From Fomitopsis serialis (Eukaryota; Basidiomycota; Agaricomycetes; Polyporales; Fomitopsidaceae), in contig NW_025954980.1 of NCBI RefSeq assembly GCF_022376445.1, positions 62,001 to 126,000 of the forward strand: 64,000 bases of DNA. The letters run 5' to 3'. The position numbers and the translations under genes are program-made. How positions within the stretch are numbered: position 1 is the stretch's first letter; each line of letters begins with the position of its first letter. A model generated the notes under the pieces. That model did no database searches, was not told the origin of the DNA, and was given only the letters and a program-made list of their open reading frames with translations. This document shows, piece after piece, positions 44,018 to 55,324 of the stretch.

Positions 44018-46862
44018 ATGCCGCACACCTCATCCCCGACGCCGCAGCCCACCCAGGCGAGCCAGTGGATGTACGCCGTGCATCAGGAAAGCATAGAGAG
44101 CCCGAGTGAGTCGTGATCAGCCACCGGCTGAAGAATCGATGACGCTAACGGAACAAAGGCCTCGCAAGGACGACCGAGCAGGTACCGGCGCCCGGCCTAC
44201 GAGGAAGGGTCGAACCGCTTGGCCAAGCGAACGGCAACACCGAACGCGCCGAGTTCACCGCGACAACGGCCCAGCCGCCGCCCCAAACGCCCGACCTACA
44301 GCCAGCGGAGATCGACGAGGAAGGACGCGCAGTGGGAACCGGGCAACCGGTGGCCCCGACGCTCGACCGCGTCGAGCCCACTGAGGCAGCGCAGGACCAG
44401 GTCAGTGACTGCTCCGCCGAATCATCAAAAGAACAAATCCTAATGCAGACATAGAACCTGGCGCCGGACGAAGGGTGGACGACGGTAGTCAAGAAAACTA
44501 AAAAGCCTAAGACCAAGGTGAAAAAGAGAACGACGCAGGAGGCTCAACAGGCGAGCCTAGGAGTAGGACTTCCGTCTGCGCTCCCTGCCTACCCGTCCTC
44601 CCTCCCGACTACGCACCCCGCCTCCCAGATGACTCTTCCCCCGTTCCCGTCTGAGATGTCTACCTACGAGTCTGAGTTCCCTGCCTTCCCGCTCCACTCG
44701 GACCCTCCCACTCCCGTAGTTAATACACGCCGCGCCAGCGACATCCGTAAGAGGCGACGCACTGACTCCGATATAGGAGGAGGCGGCCAACACGCAGTCC
44801 CCGCGCCCCATGATCTCGCTCACCCTACGCCCGCCGAGCCGCCCGCCCTCGGCGGCCAGGCGAGCGGGCACGCGCCGCCTGGACGTTACCATGTATCCGA
44901 GATGTACCAAGGGCCCGCGACCGCAACGCCGCCTGCACCGGACGTATGCCAGCCCGCCACGGAACCTCGCGTGGCGAACGCGCCGCACCGCCAGGCCACC
45001 CCAGGTCCATCGAACCTCCCCTCGTGGGCCCACCCTGTCCCATCGCACGTCAACCTCGACGGCAACTCCTTCGCCACGTCTTTCATGGCTGCCCACGACC
45101 GCCTCGCTCGCAACATGGGTGACTACCCCCGAGACATCCCGCCACACCTCCTCTGGCAGACACCGATGACGAGCCAGCACTACGGCTATGGCCACCAGCT
45201 CGCCCCGCCGAATGCAAGCACCACCCGCACCGAGCCCGACGTTCCGCCCCAGTGGCAGTCCCCGACCTTCAGGCCAGCCCGATCGCGGGAAGGGAGCGTC
45301 GAGCTCCTCTACGCCAGCCGACCCGGGTCACCACAGACGCCACGCCCGCTGGCACGCCCACCGCTCCCAACGCCCTCCTTCACGCCGTCTACGCCCTTCG
45401 CGCCCCCGCCGTCCGCGCCGCCGAGACCGGTCGTCGCACCAGAGCCGCGGAGACAGTCTGCCTTCACCCCGGAACCACTCCAACGGCCGGCGAATGCGCC
45501 GGCCGCGTCGCGACCCCCACTCGACCGCCCACCCGCCTTCAAGCGATGGAGCCGCAGGACGTCGAGATGGAAGAAGAAGAGCCGCTCCCATGGCCCCCAC
45601 GCGCACGCACCCACCGTCCCGCAAACGCCCCGGCCGCAGACAACGCCCCGCTCGCCCCTACCGCGATCGAACTACCAGACGACCTCGCAAGCGCACCCAC
45701 CTTCGCCACTGCCCCACCCCCGGCAGGCTGGCGCCGCATCGAGAAGAAATCATTCTACGCCAGGAGCGAGAACGCCGACGTCGGACAACTCAACCACCTC
45801 GTCCGCGATGAACGATACTGCGTCGGGATCCAGGTCGCGGGATCGGGAGTGTACGACGACGACGGCTGGAAGCGCCTCTGCCTCATCAGGAAGGCCCTCG
45901 CGGAACGCCTCAATATACGCACGCCTACTATCCACATCCCCAACCCTATCACGACCCCAGGCCACAATGAGGCCCCGTACGACTACATCCTGAGCAAGCT
46001 CGACAAGGCGATGATGCTCCACCTCGTCGGCATCGGTTGGCTCGACATGGAGTACATTTCCATCCACTTCAAGGATCTCACTGTCTCGCCTCCCCGTTAC
46101 GTGGCCGCCTGGATCTTCATCGAGCGATTCCCGTGGCCGACCGAGGACGGCATCCTCGCGGAGTGCCTCAGCGCGTTACGATCGGCGTTCGTCCAGCGCC
46201 AGACCCGTCGTTTCATCACCAACGACATCGGACGCGGAGGCCGCTGGCACACGTTCACGGTCGACGGAGCTTTCAATTACATTTGTAACTCTGCCGAGGT
46301 ACGGATCCTTCACATGCACATGGAGAACCGCGTCGAGCGCCCCATCGCGCAGTTCTTCTGCGAGTCGCCCACCTCTAACGAGAACGAGTGGGTCGAGTTC
46401 TGTGAACTCTTCCGCTCCTACAGCTTCCGCGGACCCCACAGCCCCCAACCTGTCGCCTACCGCGAGCCAATGCTGTGCAAACTATGCCACTCAGCCGATC
46501 ACTCCATTGGGCTCTGCGACCTGCTGACGCTACGCGGCTGGAAAGGGCCGACTGCAGCTGCAGTCGCCACCGCAGAGGCCCACGCCGCACTCGCCACCGC
46601 CAACGCCGCCCGCGAAGCGCAAGCGCAAGCGTACGCACAGGCCGGGCCGTCTCATCTGGGCGTCGGAGCCCCACGAGGACGAGGCAGCGGCCCCGGCTAC
46701 GGACGAGGAAACGGACGCGGCACAGGACGCGGCGGGTATGGTGGCAACGGACGCGGTGGCTATGGCGGAGGTGCGGCGCGAGGAGGACGCGGGCAAAGCT
46801 CTCGCTGGAACGGAGCGCAGCAGGCCCACCAGCAGAGCTCGACGCCGTACACGACCTGGTAG
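44018..46862 (+). CDS. LINE ORF1, gag-like RNA-binding protein (two introns, one frame change)
   Basis: ATG 44018 (MPHTSSPTPQPTQASQWMYA). Removing two intron-like segments (44106-44158, 44401-44454) yields an uninterrupted frame through NLAPDEGWTTVVKKTKKPKT, a motif usual near the start of fungal LINE ORF1. A long Pro/Ser/Ala-rich region follows to about 45540. There the frame changes by one base; translation may restart at the ATG 45546 (MEPQDVEMEEEEPLPW). The second part has a gag-like fold (GWRRIEKKSFYARSENADVG, then GWLDMEYISIHFKDLTV) and a CX2CX4HX4C zinc knuckle (CKLCHSADHSIGLC). It closes with a Gly/Arg-rich RNA-binding tail (GRGNGRGTGRGGYGGNGRGG). Chaperones the element RNA by family analogy. 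Confidence 0.8.
44106..44158 (+). other. putative spliceosomal intron 1 in LINE ORF1
   Basis: 53 nt with a gtgagt donor, a gctaacg branch-like site 10 nt from the end and an aaag acceptor. It holds in-frame stops and its removal joins two frames exactly (phase 1). Host introns in this window have the same size and signals. The AAG acceptor is weaker than CAG. Confidence 0.55.
44401..44454 (+). other. putative spliceosomal intron 2 in LINE ORF1
   Basis: 54 nt with a gtcagt donor, a cctaatg branch-like site and an atag acceptor. The only stop in this frame (TAG 44452-44454) lies at its very end, so splicing removes it and keeps the frame (phase 0). An internal gcag at 44445-44448 would not keep the frame. 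Confidence 0.5.
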
Positions 46863-47168
46863 TTAATTTTGTCCTACACCCTCGATACACGCCCAGAGAT
46901 GTCTACCGAGCGCGCCCCTCCTCCTGATTACCATGTATAATTCATCTTGACTATCACTTACAGTACCTACTCACACCCTCACCCATCTCGCAATGAATAT
47001 CATGCCTGCTCGCACCTTGGGCTGAGAAACTGAACAAGCCCATCCGAACGCACACTAACGACTTATCCCCGGACACGTGACACCCGTGCCCAAATTTACT
47101 GGCAGTGCGCGGGACAGGAAAGCACGAGGACGCGTCGTCCGTAACTCTAGCCACGGGCACTAATAGAC
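46863..47168 (+). other. LINE inter-ORF spacer
   Basis: Stops in all sense frames. ORF2 has no ATG before its endonuclease core, so this spacer may carry a reinitiation or ribosome-entry signal; none can be identified by eye. Confidence 0.5.
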
Positions 47169-50100
47169 TTGCCCGGTCAATCGACTCAAGCGACGCCGGG
47201 GCGCACACCGGCTGAACATGTCCCCTGTGAGAAACAGGAGAACTCTCCCCCCTCCGCGATCATTGTAGCGTTGGGTCCTGCTAACAATGGTCAACCACAC
47301 ACACATAACAAACACCACACCACGGCCTCGAACATCGACCAACGGCACACCCCCCTTCGTCCCCGAAACGAAGACGCGCCCCCTATCCACGTCTCCGTAA
47401 ATGACGGGACCGAGGGAACCGGCGGTAGGGCGATCGCCGCCCACCAGACTCCCCAGCGAAATACCGCGCCAGGCGGCGACCGGACACCCCCCAATGGCGC
47501 AGCGGAGCGTCCTGAAGAGCGCCCCGCAGATCAAAGAAACGATGCACAAACGAACGACACAAGCAGCGGCCGACGCACGAAAGCGTCTGTGACTATAGCA
47601 TCACTAAACATGAACGGACGAGGACAACTAGCATCGTCCACCAACAACAAGTGGAACACTATAAACCAACTACTACGTGAGTCTAAGATCGGCATCCTCG
47701 CCCTCCAAGAGACACACCTCGACGATGAGTACGTTGCTGACATCCAGCGCCTGTATGGGCGACGAATACACCTCATACACTCCGCGGCTGACAGGGCATC
47801 CTCAGCACAGGGAGTGGCCTTCGCCATAAATAGGGAACTGATGGACACAGCGAACATCGACGTGGAGGAACTGATCCCCGGCCGCGCTATGCTGGTCCGC
47901 CTACGATGGCATGGGGAACGCCGCCTCTCCCTGCTCAACATCTACGCACCAAACGACCCCCAAGCCAATGCGGCCTTCTGGGAAGACATCCTCAACGCCT
48001 TCGAAGGCCGACGAAGAGCCCGCCCGGATGTGATCCTAGGCGACTTCAACATAGTTGAGGAAGCCGTTGATAGACTACCTATGCGCGAAGACCCGCCGAA
48101 CGCGGTACAGTCGCTGCGTAACCTGGTACGTACCTTGAGACTATACGACGGATGGCGCTCCTCAGAACCAGCAGCCAAAGACTACTCTTTCCCGCAACGG
48201 AGCTCGCCCTCGCGTTCCCGCCTTGACCGCATATACATCTCCATAGGACTCCTGCCGTCGTCTAACGAGTGGCGAATACAAACCACTGGAGTCCCAACAG
48301 ACCACAGACTGGTTTCAGCGGCTCTGAGCTGCCAGCAAGCGCCGTATATAGGGCACGGGAGGTGGGCCCTCCCCCATCTACTGCTACGAGACCCAGTGTT
48401 CCTCATGGAGGCAGCCAACCTGGGCTCCCAGGCCCTGAAACTCGCCGAGACCTTCCCGGACAAACGGCCCCGAACTGCCAACGACAACCCCCAGACCGTG
48501 CTACAGGCCTTCAAAGCCGCAGTCCGGACCGCCGCGCGGCGCCGCCTCAAGAAAAAGATCCCCAAGCTCAAAGCTGCGATCGCTGCCACCTCGAAGGCCA
48601 TACAGACCCTCCAGAACCTACACGACTTCCCAGGTAACCCCGAACTGCACATCGAAGTGGGTATACTACAAGACAGGCTGCTAGAGCTCGAGCGCAAACG
48701 ACATGGGTCCATAAAGGAAGCTACGACCGCGCAATACGCCCTGAACGCAGAACAACCCAGCAAATACTGGTCAGCAATCAATAAAGAGCGTAAGCCCCGC
48801 GACGTATTCTACTCACTGAAGGTACCACACTCAAACCCCCCACAACTAACCACACGCTCCGACCGAATGGCGACGCTGGCACGAGACTACCATGATAGCA
48901 TCCAGGGCCTGGACACGAACGATGACCCAGTCGACCGGGAGCAGAGTATACGCGAAGCACTCGACTCGATACAAACCACGCTACCAGCAGGGGATGCCCA
49001 CAGCCTCACCCAGGCAATCACGACAGACGAAATCGAGACCGCGATCAAGGCCGCCGGCGGTAACCGCGCAGCAGGCCTAGACGGCTTACCCTACGAGTTC
49101 TGGTCGACAATGCAGACGCTCCACAACCCCCTTGCGAGGAATCAACAAGGCTTCGATAGCTTCACCCTGCTACAACTCGCCTTCGAGGACCTCGACACTT
49201 ACGGCCCGGCGACGGACTCGCGCTTCAACGAAGGATGGATGTGCCCGATATACAAAAAGGGCGACCGACGCGACATCGCCAACTACCGCCCGATCACACT
49301 CCTGAACGCCGACTACAAAATATACTCCCGGATCCAAGCGTCCCGCCTGGGACCCCTAGCGTCCAACCTCATCCACAAGGACCAAGCTGGTTTCCTGCCT
49401 GGACGACACATTGAAGACCAAACACAGCTATGCCGCTCGATGGTCAACTACGCCGAGGCCCTGGAAGAAGACGGTGCCATAGTGGCGCTCGACCAAGAGA
49501 AGGCGTACGACCGTATCGCGCACGACTACCTGTGGCAGGTCCTACGCGCCTTCGGCCTGCCGGAGACGTGGATAACACGGATACGCAGCCTGTACAAAGG
49601 CGCCACCACTATCGTCATCATCAACGGCGAGTCCAGCAAAACCTTCCTGGTCATTAGGGGAGTACGGCAAGGCGACCCTCTCTCCTGCCTCCTCTTCGAT
49701 CTCGCCATCGAGCCACTAGCGTGTATGATACGACGCTCTACCCTACGAGGATTCACCGTCCCTGGAGTAGCCGACAGACTGGTCACCTCCCTCTTTGCGG
49801 ACGACACCTCCACCTACCTCTCCAAACAAGACCGATGGTCCGACCTCTGGACGATCCTGCGTTTGTGGTGCAAAGCATCCAGGGCAAAATTCAATGATGG
49901 AAAGACTGAAGTCATCCCCATCGGCTCACCGGAGTACAGGGCCACTCTCATAGCGACCCGCGCCCTCAACCCCGCCGACCCGGACGACCTAGTACCGGCG
50001 AATGTGCACCTAGCCCAGGACGGTGAGGCGGTGCGGATCCTCGGGGCGTGGATTGGTAATCTGACGGACGGCGTGGCGATATGGGCCCCAACCCTGCAGA

Positions 50101-52430
50101 AGGTCAGGTCCTTCCTCGAGCGATGGGGACGCTGCCACCCCACCCTGCGAGGGAAGAAGAACATCGTCCAGATGGGCCCGGGTGGAATGACACAGTACCT
50201 CGCCAAAGTGCAGGGCATGCCGAGCGCGACAGAACGGGAGCTAGAAGCCATCATACGCGACTTTGTCTGGGACGGGTCACGGCCCATGATCAGCCTCGAC
50301 ACCCTACACCGGCCCCCAACGAAGGCGGCATAGGCCTCCTCGACATACGGGCGAGGAATGAAGCAATAGAACTCACGTGGATCCGCAGGTACCTGGACCT
50401 GACGGAGCTCCGCCCCGCATGGGCCTTCGTATGCGACGCCATCCTTAATACCTTTGTGACAGGCGACGCCGGTGCCGTACGGCCGGCTGCCCAAGTTAAC
50501 ACCTTCCTCCAAAGCTGGAGCCCAGCACTGGACAGCCGATCAGGCCTACCGCACTGGCTCAAGCGAATGCTCACCGTCGCAAAGAAGCACAACGTGAGTT
50601 TCGCCGCGATCAAGCTAGACAGACCACTGAAGGGCCAACTGCCGATCTGGTACCACCTCGGAGCGGACGCGAAGCTGCGCCGACTCAACAATACACAGAC
50701 AAGCGACTGCCTCCGGGACAATCACGGCGTACGGACCCTAGCCGACATACAGCGGGTACTCCGGAACCACGAGGAGGCGCTATCCCGGGGAGTCGACGAC
50801 TGTGTCTGTCAGGTATGCCAGCAGGATAGGAGACAGGGATGCCGCCACCCCATCGACTGCCGACATGCTGCCAGGCGACTCCTACAACTCGTCCGCCCCA
50901 AGTGGCACCCGGACTTCTCCCCGGTAAATGACGGACTGACCCTGACGAGGCGTCGCCTGGACCGAAACGCCAACGCCCTCGAATCTGACGGACAAGTAAC
51001 CTTCGACCCAACTATAACCACGAGGGGCAGTCTGTCCGAGGCGTTCCGGGCTTTCGTCCACCCGACGGTCCACGACTCACCGCCAGCCATCAGGAGACCC
51101 AGAGGAGAGTGGTACCCGAAGAAAGCACGACGGTCTTTATACTGTCACGGAAACACGCTCTCATGCACCAAGACGGCGAGTACGAGCACCTAGGCGTTGT
51201 GAGCATGGTTTTCTTTGGGCACAATGATCCACACAATGCCCTCCTGACGACCCAGGCCCCGAGAACGCGCACCACGCTGCCCTCGGCGATGCCGTGGCGG
51301 CCCTGTACGCGGCGCAAAGGACCCCACGCGACGCGCCCCTCCACCTCGTAAGCACCTCCTCCTTCCTCACCAAGGCCGTGACGACCAAGCTAGAAAGATG
51401 GGAGAATGAAGGATGGATAGGGGTACCACATGCCGACTACCTCTCTGCGCTGATAAATCACCTCAGACAGCGGTGCGCCGTGACGACCGTCCGCCATGCC
51501 TCAACGCCCTGGGAGTGGAAGGCCATCGACTGGATCAGGGACCGTGCATGCCCGCCTCTACTGGGTCGGCCCCCCACCGCAGTGCGAGCCACCGTCAACC
51601 CCGCGTTCCGCCTGAGCGGTGCCCGCCTCGCGTCACTCACGCAAGCCATGGCGTACAAAGGTATCCTCGCCGCCAGACGCCCTCCGGCCCGGCAAGGGAC
51701 TACCCGCAATATGAACTTGGCCCTCGCCACGCTGGAGCCCCGTCAGCAACACAGCAGCAACGAACTGTGGACGAGCCTGCGACATAAGGACATCCGACAC
51801 CAAGTCTCGGACTTCCTTTGGAAGACTCTCCACTCCGCGCTCCGAGTAGGGCACTTCTGGGATCACATCCCCCAATACGAAGATCGGGTGTCCTGCACGA
51901 GCTGCCACCGCGAAGAATCCATAGAACACATCCTCTTTGAATGCGCTGCGGCTGGACAACGGCACATTTGGGCGCTGGCGGAAGCGCTCTGGCTAAAGAC
52001 GGGGCTCGCCTGGCCTGGGATGTCCTTTGGAACGCTACTCACCCTCGGCATAAAAGCGTGGACGCACCCTGGATCGAAACGTCGGCGGGAAGGGGCCTCG
52101 AGGCTCTGGCGTATCCTCGTATCGGAGTCTGCGTACCTCATCTGGAAGCTGCGGTGCGAGAGAGTCATTGGCCACGGCGACTCCCCCGACTGGCAACACC
52201 ACGAGCTCGCGGTCCACCAGCGATGGCACGCCGCTATCGACGCCCGGCTCCAACTGGACATTGCCTCCACCAGGCACTATTTGGGTGGCCGAACCCAGAG
52301 GACTGACGTAGTACTACGTACGTGGAACAGAGTCCTAGAGGACGAGATTGCGCTGCCAGATGACTGGACGCGTTTCGGGTTTTTAGTGGGTATTGCTCCA
52401 GTCCGGGTGCGTGAACACGACCCCGGTTGA
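47169..52430 (+). CDS. LINE ORF2: endonuclease, reverse transcriptase, RNase H-like (frame-disrupted)
   Basis: Polyprotein that nicks the target and reverse-transcribes the element RNA. The frame opens by 47169 without an ATG; the first ATG (47610) lies inside the first endonuclease strand (SLNMNGRG). APE endonuclease: LQETHLDDE, LSLLNIYAPND, VILGDFNIVEEAVDR, RLDRIYIS and TDHRLVS, with catalytic Glu, Asp, Asn and His in place. Reverse transcriptase: GWMCPIYKKGDRRDIANYRP, AGFLPGRHIEDQ, VALDQEKAYDRIAHDYLW, GVRQGDPLSCLLFDLAIEP and the active-site FADD (49794-49805). The frame breaks near 50313 in a C run, again near 51115 and near 51255. The RNase H TDGS motif is not intact (VFILSRKHA). The C-terminal Cys/His motif is CTSCHREESIEHILFEC. 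Each break could be one base. Confidence 0.9.
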
Positions 52431-52568
52431 GTAGAGCCCCACACTGGTCCGTAATGACCGTGCGTAAATGCATTTTTCTCCCTGGATGATCGAGCGGTAT
52501 GCTCGTTAACTGGCTGGAGTGGTGGGCTGGACCTATTGTCCCGTGCCATCGCCTCACTTAAGCCATCC
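52431..52568 (+). other. LINE 3' UTR
   Basis: 138 bp between the ORF2 stop and the A tail; ends cttaagccatcc. In LINEs this end is what reverse transcriptase recognises. Confidence 0.6.
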
Positions 52569-52584
52569 AAAAAAAAAAAAAAAA
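52569..52584 (+). repeat. poly(A) tail of the LINE
   Basis: 16 A. The last three are shared with the TSD, whose first bases are aaa. It fixes orientation and the 3' end. Confidence 0.9.
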
Positions 52585-52594
52585 CCACAAAGTT
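52582..52594 (+). repeat. LINE target-site duplication, right copy
   Basis: aaaccacaaagtt, identical to 41577-41589. Confidence 0.93.
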
Positions 52595-54342
52595 GACGTC
52601 GAGTAGCTCGGGAACGAACCGCAACATGTTGCACGTCTGATTGCATCGAGATACGAGCCGCACGACTAGCATGCACAGCCTGCGCAGCGCCAGTGCTTTC
52701 AACGCCGACTCGGAGATCACGAAGCAGGGGTCGCGTCTGTAACAAATTCAAGCTCTCTGGCTTGAGTGCGTATACTAGGTGACTGCACGTACTGTGGCGT
52801 ACCAGTGTATGCCGTTGATATTACGCCGAATCACAATGGTAACAGAGGAGGCCAGCTCGTATTCTGACTCGGAGGTTCAGAAGATGCACTTACAGGTGTC
52901 AGTTCTCGGACGGTCCTGGCGTTTACCAGTCTACACAATTCGCCGCATCAGTTGGTGTACGCGTTGGTCTGCGCCGTACACCAACGACAACTGTGCATGA
53001 AAATGGGGCAAACGCTGGCATTTTCGACCGAGGCTCGGCAGCCTGGGCAATTGAAGGGACACGATCCACCAGCACGTTTGCTAGTGGATGAAGTCGAGTA
53101 GTCTGGCAATGCGTGCACTAACACTGGCATCCTCAAGAAGAAGATGGCGACGCAAGGAGACGGTACCAGTTGGAGTTGTAGACTCGGGACCGCCATACCC
53201 AAGTCCTACATACTTCGTGACACTGGACAAAGTCGATACGTGACTGTTGAACTTCTGAGGCCTATGTACTTACTGATTATTGGTTGTATACCATCGATCT
53301 GCGTCCCTGTGAGTGAGTGCGACAATATTTAATAGGGACGTTCAAAGTTGCTGGAGCTCTGGAGCTCCAGCTGGAGGACGCTGGAGGCTGGAGCTTGGAG
53401 GCGGCGGTTCTCGGGGTTTGCCGGTAGGCTTTTCCGAGACGGTTGCTGTTCACTGTCACACGCCGGTGGCATCTGTGACTTCCCTAAAACAGTATAAGTA
53501 CCGTACATCCGCTCATGCGTACGACAACTTGCATCTAATTTCTCTATAAACGTACAGACATATCTTGAAATTTTTAGCTCTCGTAAATAAAGGTGACTAG
53601 GTGCACTGGCACCATGGTGCGGCGCGAGAAACACTTAAGTTAGGTGCAGTATGCTGACTAAGCTGTCAGCCACCCACCTACTGACGCCGGCCGGGATCTC
53701 GGCCGGGTTAGCGTACTCGGTCAGACGAGTACCCAGAATGAATGAGACATATTATACTCATGGTAAGTACACCACCCTCGCCCAACCCTCGCCTACCGCT
53801 CTGCATCAGGAACTTGAAGAGTTAGGTGTTGTCTTGGTTGCGGGAGTGACTAATGCCTGCTATTGCAGATCGTGCAGGTCTCTTCAACGATGGTGAACGG
53901 GGGCAGCTGAGGTAGATGGGGAAGGTGACCCGGGTGAGGTGGATGCGCAGTTGTGGGCAGCCGCGAAAGCAGGCCGGATTATAGAAGGTTGACAAGGTTC
54001 GTGCTGGGCCGTATTTTTGAGACAATTCATTACTTACGTGAGGCTTATAGAATTTTCAAGACCGAAGACGGAGGCTGTAGCCAGGGAGACCATACTTGTA
54101 GAGCACGAGAAGGACAGCCCGCGGACGGGCGAACGCCCAGCGTTCGCGTCGTGGGCAGCGTGAACGGCTCTTGTTGAACTTGTCGGTCGCCTCGAGAACG
54201 TAACGATGGGGATCGACGGTGTGGAACTCTGTATGTCCCCTAACACTCGTTCATTTTCTGGGCTGTCTAGTTACTTGACTTGTAGGTACTTGGTTGTTTA
54301 TACATGTCTGCCCAGTCGCACTCCCTTCTCCCTGCACGCTTC
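52595..54342. other. LINE right flank and intergenic region
   Basis: Minus-strand 52720-52595 is open and Leu-rich (SESALKALALRRLCMLVVRL, then MLRFVPELLDV). In the pre-insertion sequence it would have run NFVV and stop across the target site, so it may be the 3' end of a degraded gene struck by the LINE. No domain is recognised and the 5' part is missing. 53345-53405 is an imperfect ctggag/gctccag-rich tandem and palindrome cluster. A leftward flank of the peptidase-like gene fills the rest; nothing else recognised. Confidence 0.4.
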
Positions 54343-55324
54343 CTACACCTTCAAGAACTCGGCTACTACCTCAAGGTACCGCTCCGGCTCCTCGAACTGC
54401 GCGAGGTGCGTGCTCTTCGCGAACTGCACCCACTTCACCTTCGTGATTTTGTGGAACATCGGCCATTGGTTCACATCTTGTGCTTCACTCTCAGGCGCGT
54501 TGAGGAGCAGTGTCGGTGCTTTAATGTTGTGCAGCTGGTCGATGCAGGACCACGTCTTGAGCGTCCCGGTACAGCAGACCTCCGACGCACCAATCCTGTG
54601 GACCCGCCATTCGACCCAGAGTCACACGCAGAAATGACGGACGAACGTACATCGCGCCGTAGACCGTCGAATCCTCCCCCATCGCACCAAAGCTCTTCGC
54701 AAGCAGCTCCGGGAGCGGGTTCATCTTGCAGATGTGCTTCGCAAACCAGACTTCCATCGCATCGTGGTACTCCTTGCTATCCGTCGTGCCCTTCTCCTCA
54801 TGCTCCCTCATCACCTTCTGCAGATCCTCGGGCAGCTTCAGCTTCAGCGCGTCCGTGCCCTTGATCCACAGCTCCATCGAACACGTCCCCTCCGCGAGCA
54901 CGAGGCGCTTCAGCCCCTTCGGGACGCGGTTGCTCGCATAGTGCACCGCGAGGAACGCGCCCCAGCTGTGCCCCAGCAAGTCGAAGTCGTCCGCGATGCC
55001 GAGGTGCACCAGCAGGTTGTCGAGCTCGTCCATGAAGACCTCCATCGTCCAGAAGCCCTCCTTCCCCGCGCCCTTGCCCTTCTCCGGGTGCGACGACTCC
55101 CCGATGCCGATCTGGTCGTAGAACACGACGGGGATGTTCAGCTCGGACGCGAGCTGCGCGTGCGGGAGCATGTAGTGGTGCGAGAAGCCGGGCCCGCCGT
55201 GCAGAGTGACGAGCGGGCGGCCGCCGGCCTTGAGGTCGCCGACGACCTTGTACCAGGTCGAGTAGGTCTCGCCCTGGAAGGTGAACGGTATCTTGCCAGT
55301 TGTCTCTGGGATGGGAGCGGTCAT
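54343..55324 (-). CDS. proline iminopeptidase / L-amino-acid amidase-like hydrolase
   Basis: Two exons (54651-55324, 54343-54595) join in phase to 308 residues of the S33 alpha/beta-hydrolase family. MTAPIPETTGKIPFTFQGET opens, the oxyanion region is LVTLHGGPGFSHHYMLP, then VVFYDQIGIGESSHPE. The nucleophile elbow is LLGHSWGAFLAVHYA (Ser) and the catalytic His is in KSTHLAQFEEPERYLEVV. HGGPG and DQxGxGxS are the hallmarks of prolyl aminopeptidases and related amidases, which remove N-terminal residues from peptides or amides. No signal peptide, so cytosolic. Its place between a repeat peptide precursor and UstYa-like genes makes a peptide-trimming role attractive, but that is inference. No frameshift. 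Confidence 0.88.

Larger units (their letters stand above)
41590..52581 (+). mobile_element. complete ~11-kb non-LTR retrotransposon (LINE, Tad1-like)
   Basis: Bounded by a perfect 13-bp TSD and ending in a 16-A tail, so it is a full-length insertion rather than a 5'-truncated copy. Layout: GC-rich 5' leader (41590-42393), an accessory ORF (42394-43017), a spacer with no ORF, gag-like ORF1 (44018-46862) and ORF2 with APE-type endonuclease, reverse transcriptase, RNase H-like region and C-terminal CCHC (47169-52430), then a short 3' UTR. The APE endonuclease plus RNase H arrangement fits the Tad1-like fungal LINEs; clade assignment is an inference. ORF2 needs at least three frame corrections, so this copy either is dead or carries base-call errors. 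At 11 kb it is long for a fungal LINE, mainly through its 5' part. Confidence 0.93.

Noticed and set aside
44557..45195. Long antisense frames across LINE ORF1
   Set aside because: GC-rich, Pro-codon-rich sense sequence leaves the antisense frame open by composition; no motifs.
45188..45811. Third-frame + strand ORF within LINE ORF1
   Set aside because: Arg/Pro-rich shadow of the ORF1 Pro-rich region; no link to either conserved part.
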